Assembly (NCBI GenBank): GCA_905250885.1
Contig: CAJNOQ010000698.1
Span: 1-43,229 of the forward strand
Direction of reading: 5' to 3'
DNA length: 43,229 bases
Source of the DNA: Didymodactylos carnosus
Lineage: Eukaryota > Rotifera > Eurotatoria > Philodinida > Philodinidae
A program made the position numbers and the translations under genes. A model generated the notes under the pieces. It was not told where the DNA came from. It searched no databases and saw nothing but the letters and a program-made list of their open reading frames with translations. Below, one piece after another: positions 1 to 10,397 of this stretch. Every line of letters starts with the position of its first letter. Position 1 is the stretch's first letter.

Positions 1-318
1 GTATAGAAATACACTCGTATTTTGCGATTTCCACCACCAAACCTCAACTTTCTTGCAAAATTAATGTGACATTCGGAATCAACATCAAAAACTGAGTGGA
101 TGAGGCCTGTCCGCGAATTTTAGACTAGTTTTTGTTTTTTGGTGAAAATCTCGGTTTTTTTCGATGCAGAAATTCAAAAAAAATTGAAGTTGCTGAATAG
201 AACAGTGAAGGACCGCATCCGGCTCAGCTTTTGATGTTGATTCCGAATGTCACATTAATTTTGCAAAAAAGTTGAGGTTTGGTGGTGGAAATCGCAAAAT
301 ACGAGTGTATTTCTATAC
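1..318. repeat. Foldback element with ~110-bp inverted arms
   Basis: Bases 1 to about 112 reappear as the reverse complement at about 210-318 with only a few differences; both arms carry GTATAGAAATACACTCGTAT at the outer end and TGTGACATTCGGAATCAACA further in. About 100 bp of T/A-rich sequence separates the arms. The left edge coincides with the window start, so the element may extend further left. No coding sequence is seen inside. This is most likely a non-autonomous DNA transposon (foldback/MITE); the superfamily cannot be told because no target duplication is visible on the left. Confidence 0.8.
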
Positions 319-1387
319 CTTTTGACATTGACTTAGAAAAAACGAGTTTTCTGGGCAACGAAACAAATAAAAGAAAACGAGCGCTTCATATTTTTGAAGC
401 TCGTTCAACGGCGGTTCTAATGAAGTAAAAAAGTCTGCTTCATCTCTTCACAAAAAAAAGCTAGATAGGTTTGCAAAATTGTTTATGAACTTTTCATAGC
501 AGTCCAAGACGTCCATACTGGATAAACCTTTGACTTCAACCTCAATCAAGCCTCATTCTCATACTCAGTATTTTATGTTGAATGTGAAAAAAGCACTTCC
601 GAAAAATTAGAAGAACGAAAAAGAAAAAAATTTGAATTTTGAAATTTAAAGGTTTTTCGAGATTTTAGATCCGTTGATTTTTTCATTTTTTGGACATGAA
701 AACAATTAAAAGCCACTTTACCTTACTCAGTTCGATGTGCTCTATCCAACCATATATAAATATTTCAAAAAGAAATTTTACTCGAATCTTGAATTGCCGG
801 CACCTTACTTTTTCGTCAGTTGACCATCGATTACTTATGATTAATCCCCAGATCTCTACCCATTTGTCGTGAGATAATAAATCTCTGAATTGTGTCATCA
901 TTGACATAACACAATAGAAAAAGTCCAAAGATGATTTTCCGATTGCTTGTGTTTCATCATCATTCCCGTTCTTTTGTGACCATGTTTTCATTGTGGAACA
1001 CAAGGTTAAAATTGATGACTCGCATTGACCTAATGGAAGGTTCTTTAAATTCTGAAATTCAACGTACATTGATTCTGTATCATTTGTAATAAGACAATTT
1101 CTTATTGTCTGAATTAACGACGGTATCCAATCGCCTATGACAGAGAAAGTACAGTTGTATTTTGAGAGGCAATTCAGTTAGAATTACTTACTTCCATGCT
1201 CCATTCATCGGTTTGCTGTTTAAAAAATTGATGTAAAAGCAAATGGAACTACAGCGATATTTTTTCAAGCTTCTCTGAAAACTGTAAAAATCTTTTTAAC
1301 TTTACGATCGTCAATGTGGAGATCATTCTCAATTTTGATACACTCTTGCTTTTGTAACTCTGGGTGAGAAAATTTTCAATGTTCATA
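319..1387. other. AT-rich region, no gene recognised
   Basis: The longest open frames here (about 128 codons on the minus strand and 60 on the plus strand, around 683-1069) have no recognisable domain. The minus-strand one could be a degraded exon but has no convincing splice partners. I see nothing else supportable. Confidence 0.4.
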
Positions 1388-1608
1388 CAGGGTGGCCCAA
1401 AAGTTAGTTTACTGAGATAGACACACATTATTATGGACGCTTTATTTTTATTTCCATCAAAATTACATCATAATTATTTATTTACGTCACAATTATTAAT
1501 ATCAACATGCATTCGTCAAAACGATCAAAACTATTAGGAAACAATTGTGAAAAACTTAAAATACTCAGTTACACTTTATCTCGGTAAACTAACTTTTGGG
1601 CTATCTTG
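1388..1608. mobile_element. Tc1/mariner-type MITE with TA target sites
   Basis: A 221-bp element flanked by TA at 1386-1387 and 1609-1610. The left end reads CAGGGTGGCCCAAAAGTTAG and the right end, reverse-complemented, reads CAAGATAGCCCAAAAGTTAG, so about 30 bp of terminal sequence is shared (continuing GTTTACTGAGAT / GTTTACCGAGAT). TA duplication and a CAGGGTG-like terminus are typical of Tc1/mariner elements. The interior is A/T-rich with no transposase, so it is a non-autonomous copy. Superfamily assignment is by knowledge of terminal signatures. Confidence 0.8.
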
Positions 1609-2821
1609 TATTTTTTTCTAAACTATATGTAAAGAATTTAAATCTAATATGTTTTGCAACAGTTGTTGCTGTTCAGAGTTCAAAATATGTAGCAACGGAG
1701 CATTTCATACTAGTTCAGCGTTTCTAATGAGCTGTGTAATTAGAGTGGGATGAATCACTTTGTTTTGAAGTGACGCTTACCACATTGCTCAAAAACGCAA
1801 ATGAGAGTGTCAGTACATAACTATCTGTCAAGTAGCAATCAAATTGTAAAATAGTCTTCATGATCAGGTTGCGTATTAAAACTTGGATATAATTTAAAAC
1901 AAAAAAAAAGGGTGACAACGAAGCGAATCAGCCAATAAGATAACTCCCAAATTGTTCACACACGATTAATGCATTTTCATACGAATGGAAGAAAAACGGG
2001 TCAATAATGAGGAAATTTCTATTGAAGAACTGTAACTCCTATGTATTTCACGTAGAAGTCAGCGTTCTTCAGTAGAAATTTACTCAGTAGCATATCTTGA
2101 TGAGAAAAAAAGAACACATCTTCCTTACAAAGAGAGTTTGTTGTTATTCATCATTGGTCCGTCTCGTTGACCATGTAGTCGATATCATTTCGAGTGATAT
2201 CTGATTTACCAATCAGATTTAAATTTTTTGCTGTATGAACGAGGCTCTAGTCCAGTCTGTTTCACACAAGGTAACGCTCATCTGCGATTTGCTTGGTCCC
2301 TTGACTTTACCTGTATTTCATACACTAGCAATGCATTGTGCACAGAAATCATGATTTTCAAGATCGAAACCATTGTTCATTCCTGCGGTCGGCGGTTGCA
2401 CAGCCATCTCTCGAGTTCAGAGTTTTGTTAGGATAGTGGAAACGTGAACTAGAAACCTATGAAAGAGGTTATGTATTCGCCAGATTCGTAACAGATTCTG
2501 TGCAGAATCTGTTAAAATTCTGCTGACATCTGCACCAGATCTGTAGAAATCTGGTACAAATCTTGTCTACAGTGTGCACTGATCTGTTACAGAAATGTGA
2601 ATATCTGCACTGAAGAAATATCGGTTTGATGAGAAATGTTTCGAATTCCTCTGAATTAGTATAAAAAGTTCGTAATCCAATATGAATCTAAAAAGGTTGA
2701 TGGAGGTCCTCTTTAGTCTTATCGAAATTTGCTGCTCTGCTCCACTACATATTTCATCTAACACACAGATACAGGCAAGTCTTTTATGGCCTTAGATAAA
2801 ATCAGCAGATCATACCACTGT
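1609..2821. other. Intergenic; degenerate CAGATTCTGT repeats near 2478-2610
   Basis: No gene is recognised. Around 2478-2610 a roughly 10-bp motif of the type CAGATTCTGT / CAGATCTGT / CAGAATCTGT recurs several times in both orientations with small changes. It looks like a short decayed palindromic repeat cluster. Short open frames in this stretch do not resemble proteins I know. Confidence 0.35.
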
Positions 2822-2920
2822 CAGGGTTCTCAAATTCGGGGGCTGATAAGGGAAAGGACAAATAATCACTATGACAGTCCTTTGCTCTATCCCTCATCAG
2901 TCACCGAATTTGAGATCCTG
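2822..2920. repeat. Small ~99-bp hairpin element
   Basis: The left end CAGGGTTCTCAAATTCGGGG pairs with the right end, whose reverse complement begins CAGGATCTCAAATTCGGTGA; pairing continues through CTGATAAGGG / CTGATGAGGG and GGAAAGGAC / AGCAAAGGACTG. The CAGGG terminus resembles hAT ends, but I find no flanking duplication, so the superfamily is open. A 93-codon open frame crossing it looks accidental. Confidence 0.6.
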
Positions 2921-3947
2921 ATCGATGCTGAAAAACCTGTACTCCAAAAGTTTCTTCATCTCCTGTTATGTTGCAAAGCTGAAGATTTTCTAGAAACCCA
3001 TAGAGGCCTTCGGCCATCGAATGCCATGCTCAGCCATCGTTTTGCACAGACAACAGTTCAGAAATAGGTAGAAAACTCGGAAGCTTTCTAGAATTCCGAG
3101 GTCTCTGAAACCAGTTCTCACGCATCCTCCATAGTCGGCTCTTATCAAGGAATACCTTTTCTCTGATTCTATTAATTTTTACGACGAAGCGCTCTCTTAG
3201 GATGATTTTTTCGTTGCAATTTATGTTACATTATAAAGTGGCGCTCTCTACTGGATCTATAATTAATTAATCTTCTGATCGGTAGATTCTAGTGGAACCT
3301 ACATACTTAATCATCATTACTGACTTTGTGTTAGTCGTCCTGATCGCAACTGCATTAACGTGTATCCATTATTGGCTCTCTCTTTTGATTGGCTCTCCCA
3401 AGGATTTACCTGACGAGCATTTTTCATGTTTTGCCCACAGATAGACAGACAATCCTTTTGTATGACACTATCAGGGTTGCCAAGTTTTCCGCTTTATCGG
3501 AACTTTTTTTGAGCTTCTTTTCCAAATGAATTTTGACTTTCTGATTAATTGTGGAGGTTTTTACTTTTTTCTGAAAAGCTTGAATTCTTAAAAGAATTCA
3601 ACTGATTAACATAACGCCACACTGAAAGCACTTCTTTTTCTTTCTTTTTCTATGTGTGTACGACACAGTGTGTGTCATATACACGTTTATTTGAAAGAGA
3701 AACGCACATGGCATGTGTCAGTTCTATGTTATATATTGGGAATCCCAACAGGATAGGAAAAAAAAATCTATTAATTTTTTTTTAATGCATAAAGGCATAT
3801 AATAGTCTAGGTATTGATCTCCTAAATTGAAGAAATCGTTGTAAGGTCGTATGCTTTTTGACATTATTGCATTATCGATAGCAGGGGACATTTCCGAGAA
3901 TGACTTTCCATTGGGTTCAGTTGAGAATAAAGATAAAAAAAATATAA
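2921..3947. other. Intergenic, no gene recognised
   Basis: AT-rich sequence with a polypyrimidine tract (about 3630-3650) and GT/TG-rich stretches (about 3650-3720). I see no exon with recognisable protein content or repeat structure here. Confidence 0.4.
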
Positions 3948-4453
3948 AACGTCACTAGAAAACGTAAGCACAACGGTGTTTCTAGCACAAAAAAAGGGGT
4001 TTTTAGCAAAGATTGGTTAAACGATCCCAAATATTCTGGCGTTTTACAAGAAGTTCGTCATGAACCTACTAAAGTACGTTGTTCATCGTGTAATTGTAAT
4101 TTATCGGTTTGTGGTGGGGACAGAAACGCCCTAGATAAACATGTAGACGCTGTAAAACATCAAGAATTTATGAAAAACGCACCAAAAAAGTAAGTCCAAT
4201 TCCCTTGGATTTATCTTCTCAAGCAATGTTTGTATTTCTTAACGAATTCTAGACTCACCTGAAACATTTTTTACACCATTTACTGGATTATATAAAGTAT
4301 CAGCTATTGAAGCGACATGTGTAGTTCATGGCGTTAAACATGCTCATTCATATTTATCACAAGATTTAACTGTTATTGAATGTGTTTTTTCTGTTAAAAA
4401 AACAAACTTGTATTGTTATAGCAGAAAAAGCCTGAAATCTTTATCTTGTTAAG
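3948..4453 (+). pseudogene. BED/hAT-like zinc-finger gene fragment
   Basis: Two coding-like pieces lie just upstream of the helicase gene. The first (about 3948-4189) reads FSKDWLNDPKYSG, then KVRCSSCNCNLSV and ALDKHVDAVKHQEF: a Cys-x2-Cys followed by His-x5-His spacing as in BED or related zinc fingers of hAT-type transposases and domesticated relatives. It ends at AAAAAA followed by GTAAGT, a good splice donor. The second (about 4252-4453) reads PETFFTPFTGLYKVSAIEAT and VVHGVKHAHSYLSQD, resembling the 'EATWAYHTVKHNHSF' region that follows such fingers in related proteins. The obvious acceptor (TAG at 4250-4252) does not keep frame from the first piece, and both soon hit stops, so I call this a truncated or decayed copy. 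It could also be two exons of a gene whose splice site I have missed. Confidence 0.5.
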
Positions 4454-4821
4454 GTATTCTGGAAAATGCTTCTTCCGATTTTCAATACCATTTTTTTCCG
4501 ATTTTAACACTGCGGATTTTACACTTGGCAATTCTGGGCCCTCTGGTAAACTAAAGACAAGGGATTTAAGTTAGACCTAAATTAAACATCTGATCAAATT
4601 AAGAAAAGAAGAGAAGAACCTTGAAATATATAAAGACTTTTTCTGTAAATCCAATTATCGTCGTACTCCATCGCATTTCACAGAAAGTTGTTTGTGATAA
4701 ATGTATTAATATCTCTACGACTCTCACAAATTCTTATCTTCACATGAAGCACGCTCTGCGAAACGTTGTTATTCTTAATAGATTTCACTTTATTTCAGAT
4801 GTGAATAAAAGATTATTTCCG

Positions 4822-7800
4822 ATGTCAAAAGTACGTAAAAAAATTTTACCAACGTCGGAATGTAACCAGTTATCAACAGACGCTTTACGTTATCCAGCAT
4901 CTAATTCTCGTTCGACAATAAACGCCTTTGATTTAAAACAAAAAACAAGTAACACTAAAAATCGACGACATACATTTCCCCAAAAGCATATCAACGATTC
5001 ACGCCCGAATGACAATAATATTTCACAAGTATCTGTTTCAAGTGTAGTTATGCTAGCTGCTAATGATGAAGATGATGATTTTATCATACAAAAACAACGT
5101 CCATCACAACAGCCAGCCAAAAGAAAATCAAAAATTTCAACAATAACAAAACCAAAACGAAAAAAAAAATTTTTATTTGAAGATGTTGTGCCAGTACAAT
5201 CGTGGTCATCGTACAATGATGACTTTTGTGATCCATATGGGTTAGTTGGTGGTGCATCAGTAAATAGAAATCAACCAAACTGGTTAAATTTACCAGCTGA
5301 AATTTATCAACAAATATTTTCGTATATACCAGTTAAACAATTATTAACTCAAGTTCAGTGTGTTTGTCAAGCATGGAAACAAATTGTGAATGATGGAAAT
5401 GTAAGTCATGAGTCAATTAGTTTTAAAATTTTAAATACCATTATTTTATTTCATTCCTTTTTTAGTTTCTTTGTTGGGCAAAAATATTTTTACGTTATGA
5501 ACATAAAGAAAAAACAGCATTGACAAAAATTGAACGTCTCTATTCGATGAATAATGCAAATCATGATAATATTTTGGAAATTATTTTAAAGTAAATTTAC
5601 CGTTTAAACTACTAGTTAATAATTAGCTATTTGAACTCTTCTATTGTAATTTAGCGAGGGTGCAAAGATCATTGAACCAATAAATGAAGATCCGTGCACA
5701 ATTCGATTTAAATTCAAACATTTTGTCTTGGAACAATTAAATGAAAAATTGAAAAAACATTCAATGTATGATTATGCTATTGATTTGTTATCTAAAAACA
5801 AAGATAATAAATATGAAATTAAATGTTTTACATCAAAAGTAAATTCTTTTCTCTTTTTCTGTTGTTTATACTGTCGAAATTGTCTAATAGTTGAGTAAAA
5901 CATATATATATTTGTTTAAGTTTTTCAATCCTGTTTGTACAACAATAGCTATATGTATACTAGCTGAAAATGTGAATTCTGTTCGTGAATTATTACGTTT
6001 ATGGTTTTGTTCAATGTCAACGACTAATATGAAATATGAAACTATCATTGATTTATTTTATTATTTGTTGACATTATTTACCGGTGCTAGACGTTTGCAT
6101 GATGTAGTACAATTTCGGTACGTATTAATTACAAATTCGATACATATTAATTTTCATTAATGTACAGTTTATTTTTATCTTTTAGATATCCGTATATGTT
6201 GTACTATTGTTTGAAAGAAATGGAAGATTCTGTTTTAAATCAGTTTAATTCAATTGCACAATATATATTAAATATGTATCATTCGTTATCAGATCAACCA
6301 AATATGTGAGAATTTTTAAATGTTAGAAGAACACAATGATTCTACTTTATTTTTTATTTATTAAAAGTTTATCAACCCTTCAATTAACTGAACAACAAGA
6401 AACAATATTATGTCATAATCTAGAGTACAATGAAACAATTAAAATACATGCCTTTGCAGGTATGAGGTTAGTAAACATCCATGACGTCAAAATCGGTACT
6501 AATCGACGATAGTTTTATGGTTCATTATAGGAATCGTGATTAATCGAAAATTTCTTGCCGATTTTGACGACATGGACAGGTAGTTTACTTCTTAAATTTG
6601 TCGATGTTTTGACTGTCTTATATGGCATTGAAATATAGATATTTATGTTGTAGGAACGGGTAAAACAACAACGCTTATAGCGTATGCTGCACGACGTATG
6701 GATGAAAATTTTTTGTACATTGCTTATAATAAGTAAGATCTTTGTGTTTCTTATTTCATCGAACTTTTGTTCGCTGTTTGTTTAACAATTTAGAGCTATT
6801 CAGACTCATGCAGAAACGATATTCCCGAGTAATGTGAAATGTCAAACGGTTCATAGTTTAGCTTTCGCTAAATTTGGGTAAATTAATTTATTTATCCATT
6901 GATTGTTCATATGCTAAGACTTTTACGTACTTTAGACGACAATATAAAGATTGTTTGGGTTCATTACGCATTAAAAGTATTGTAGATGTAATTCATAATC
7001 GAAAACTAGTCGGTGAAAAAGGTCGACCAATAAATAATTTGTTTACACGAGCTAGATTTGTTTTTTCGACATTGAATACTTATATTGCCTCAGATGATCA
7101 CAGTATTACAGATGGTAGGCTCATTTAAAATAAAATAGCAATTATATGAATAACTATCAATTGTTCAATATTTCAGAACATGTTGATCAACGGACATCAA
7201 ATACAGCAAATCAAACTGCTAGTCAACTTGTATTAACAGTAGAAGAAAAGCGTGTAAGCACTGGATTATTTACATCCATGTATCCCAAATAGGGATACAT
7301 GGATTTCTTGAATTCTATTCTATTAACCATACAAATTTGATTTTCTACTGTACTTTGCTTCTATTTTGCTAGTCTCTCTATCCAATTGTAGTTAAAAATC
7401 GTTTCTATTTTTACTCATGTTCACCAGGCCCGTAGCCAGAATTTTTCGAAGGGAGGAATCAACTTTTTTGCCTTCAGAGATAGTCTAAAGTCTTATCAAT
7501 TAGCAACTTTTTCTGACGGGATTCAGTGGAAAAATTCATCTTTTCAAAAGTCAAGGGGGGCCGATCCCCGAATCCTTCCGCTGACTACGGCCCTAATGTT
7601 TCACTGTGACCTTCGATCGACATCTCTGCTAAGGAAAAAGATTAAAAACTATTACGTTGCGCTTTTATACTGGAGAATGATCATAACTTACTTCTCTCTA
7701 CCATTTATGAACTATCAAAAAGTATTTTCCATCTACTACTGTTTCCTATTTGTAGAATATCGCTTCTGATGCTGATTTTGTGTGGTCAATAATGAAAAAT

Positions 7801-9901
7801 GCTCAAGATAATCGTGTTTTGATGACACATGATGGGTATCTGAAACTTTATCAATTATCAAAGCCAAAGATTTTAACGTTCGATTGCATATTTGTTGATG
7901 AAGCACAGGATTTAACACCTGGTAAAAATTATTTATGAACATACTAGATAGTGTTTTATATAGTGTTTATGTACCCTTTTTTCTAGCTGTAATCGATATA
8001 ATTAATAATCAACGTGTTTCAAAAATATTAGTCGGTGATCGTCATCAACAAATTTATGCATTTCGAGGCGCTGTGGATGCTATGAGTAAAATGGAATCGA
8101 CCGTAACATTTTATTTAACTAAAGTAAACAACTTTTCCTATTGTTTTCAATAGTATCTAGTGTGTGTTCTGATATTCGTTTTATAGTGAATTAACTTCTC
8201 TTATTTTTAGAGTTTTCGATTCGGCTATGAAATTGCATTTGTTTCAAATTTACTATTACAAAAATTTTGTAATGAAACAAAATATCTTGTTGGAAATGAT
8301 CATTCATGTAGGTCATACATAAATATGTTAATACACTTTACTATGTAAATATAATTTTAGGTTTTATTGATGGCCGATCTTCATCATTGACACATGGTCA
8401 ACAACAACAATCTAAACAAAAAGCCTATTTATTTCGTACAAATTTTGCTCTATTCAATTTTGCTGTTAAATTAATATTTGAAATGAATATATCAAACGTT
8501 GGATTTGTTGGCGGTTTTGATAGTTATGCATTCGATCGAATTTTGGATATTTATTTTTTGTGGTTAGATCCAGAAGAGAGAAGACGACGAGCTTATCAAA
8601 TTAAAGATCCACAATTAGTGAATTTTCAATCGTTTAGATTATTAGAAAAATTTTCACAAGATGTTGGTGATGTGGATTTATTAGGAAAAATAAAAATTGT
8701 TCAACAACATTCACACACAATTCTTGATAAAATTAATTGCATTCGAGAACGACATTGCCAAGATTCACGGCTTGCATGTAAGTTGTCTGTCTACTCAGAA
8801 ATAAAAATAAAGATGAATTTAATTTTGTTTTAATTTTAGCCATTTTACTTTCTACCGCACATAAAGCCAAAGGACTTGAATTTCCGATCGTATTATTAGC
8901 CGATGATTTTATTCCTCGCCCGCAAGATGGTAAATGTGCAAGAACCGTTAAAAGCAGTTCGATGATTAAAATAGGTTTTACTATTGTTTTTTTAAATTAT
9001 TTAGTACCATTTGATCAAGTAAATATGGATGAACATCGTGAAAATTTAAATATCCTTTATGTGGCAGCAACACGAGCAAAAAACGAATTAATATTGAATC
9101 AAGATTTATTTTACTTCTTGTATAAAATGTGCAAAGTGAGTATGTGCATCCAGTATTTAGGGATGATACAGTTTTAGTTCAGTTCTTTTAAGTGAAAATT
9201 GATCACTCGTTGTTTTCAACAGACTTCTAACTAATTAATTACAAGAACGAGATCTCTTATCATGCGAAAAACGATGATCGCTTCACGCGTGACGATCAAC
9301 GAATATGCAGGTGTAACAGCTGGTAATCTTTTTTCCATTGGATACGACACCAGTTTATAGGAATAATTGATAGTGTAATTCTTATAGTTTTCGAAGAAAT
9401 TAACTATTTCTATATTCTATGATTCTAACTGGAGCCAGTTTTCGTTGAAATTTGAGCGAACAGTGCGATGTAGTGATGATACATTAAAATGGCCAGTTCT
9501 TAGAAACTATGAAAGTTTTCATTTCTGTTCATGTCAATAAATCTAAAAAATTCAGAAGAGAATCAATTACATTTGAATTTTCATTCTGATGTAGGAGCCA
9601 ATATATGATTTAACATTTGAATCGATTGATCATAAATGTAAAAATTGTTCTCCGCTATTGCAAACGACTATTACTACATCAACAACTATTGATACAAATG
9701 AGAAAAAACTCTTATTCAAATTTAAACCTGTACAATTGTCGTTCGTATGTAAAATAGATTAAATCTTAACTTTTTAACTAATTGAAACATCTCAATTTAA
9801 TTTAGACGTTATCAACACCATCGTCATCAGTACCAACATTACAATGTATTCATCATCTACATGAATTATTTTCATGTGTATCATATCTTTATCATCATTG
9901 A
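4822..9901 (+). CDS. FBH1: F-box DNA helicase 1 (FBH1/FBXO18 family), 18 exons
   Basis: Superfamily 1A (UvrD/Rep-like) helicase with an F-box; in animals FBH1 is a 3'-5' helicase and SCF ubiquitin-ligase subunit that removes RAD51 and acts at stalled forks in the nucleus. Exons: 4822-5400, 5466-5590, 5655-5838, 5921-6117, 6186-6305, 6368-6459, 6654-6732, 6794-6877, 6936-7114, 7177-7253, 7756-7921, 7987-8123, 8211-8307, 8361-8777, 8840-8929, 9005-9135, 9595-9744, 9806-9901. All joins keep frame, giving 999 aa, near the human length (about 1040). Seen: basic low-complexity N-terminus; F-box from W154 ([13 protein letters not shown]); Q-motif LTEQQ; Walker A AGTGKTTT (K436); DEAQD at 620-624; [12 protein letters not shown] (motif III, 644-655); [11 protein letters not shown] (849-859); YVAATRAK (893-900, R898). 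The start is the first ATG of the open frame after a TTTCAG at 4793-4798, so a 5' non-coding or short coding exon may exist. Two introns carry transposon insertions. Confidence 0.93.
6470..6589. repeat. ~120-bp hairpin insertion in FBH1 intron 6
   Basis: Inside the 194-bp intron 6460-6653. The left end AGTAAACATCCATGACGTCA continues into AAATCGG; the reverse complement of the right end reads AGTAAACTACCTGTCCATGT then CGTCAAAATCGG. The arms match over most of 30 bp with a small indel. Removing it would leave an intron of about 74 bp, the normal size here, so it looks like a late insertion. No clear target duplication, so class unknown. Confidence 0.6.
7425..7595. mobile_element. hAT-like MITE in FBH1 intron 10
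   Basis: The left end reads CAGGCCCGTAGCCAG and the right end, reverse-complemented, TAGGGCCGTAGTCAGCGG. The element is 171 bp and has G/C-rich subterminal runs (GGGAGG near the left, GGGGGG near the right). It is flanked by ATGTTCAC (7417-7424) and ATGTTTCAC (7596-7604), an 8-bp target duplication with one indel. hAT elements make 8-bp duplications and commonly end in (C/T)AGGG. It lies within the unusually long 502-bp intron 7254-7755 and contains no gene. Confidence 0.65.
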
Positions 9902-10397
9902 TTGATTTTAATTCTTTATGGAATATGTGAAGACAGTCAACTCATTCATTTTTCTTTTTAGTGGTCTATGTTCATATTATTTCTATGAAAAACAGAAAAC
10001 TTTGTAATTTTACACGTTTGTATATAGTTTGATTGTTCTCTTATTTATTCTCATAAGAAGTAAACTTCATTAAATTAATCGTCAAAAATGGTCCTTATTT
10101 TCTTTTTCGTTATGTCGTTTTTCTTGTTCTGATTAAGTAATCGAGAAGACAAAATAAAATAAATGATAATGAAAACAGAAGGATATTGTGTGATTTCAAT
10201 TGTGCTTGTCATCACTCTTGAATTTGTTCTACTACGTTCTTGAAAATGGTGATTTTTTTTACAAGCTAATGAACAAGAAACTATGTGTGCAAATGTAAAA
10301 TATATAATTTCTTCTTGCTTTTTTTTTGAAAAAACTTCGAATTTCATTCGAAATATGTTAAGTATCAACGATTTCTTCAAAATATTTCATCTCTAAC

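Noticed and set aside
683..1069. 128-codon minus-strand open frame
   Set aside because: No recognisable motif, non-ATG context unclear, no splice partners; kept only as a possible relic.
2786..3067. 93-codon plus-strand open frame
   Set aside because: It runs through a ~99-bp hairpin repeat, and its translation has no domain.
4621..4821. Extension of the helicase N-terminus upstream of 4822
   Set aside because: The open frame begins without ATG and contains TTTCAG at 4793-4798, so this part is more likely intron or leader.
8975..9004. Alternative 30-bp intron in FBH1
   Set aside because: Shorter than any other intron seen here; the 75-bp intron 8930-9004 has a better donor (GTAAAT) and normal length.
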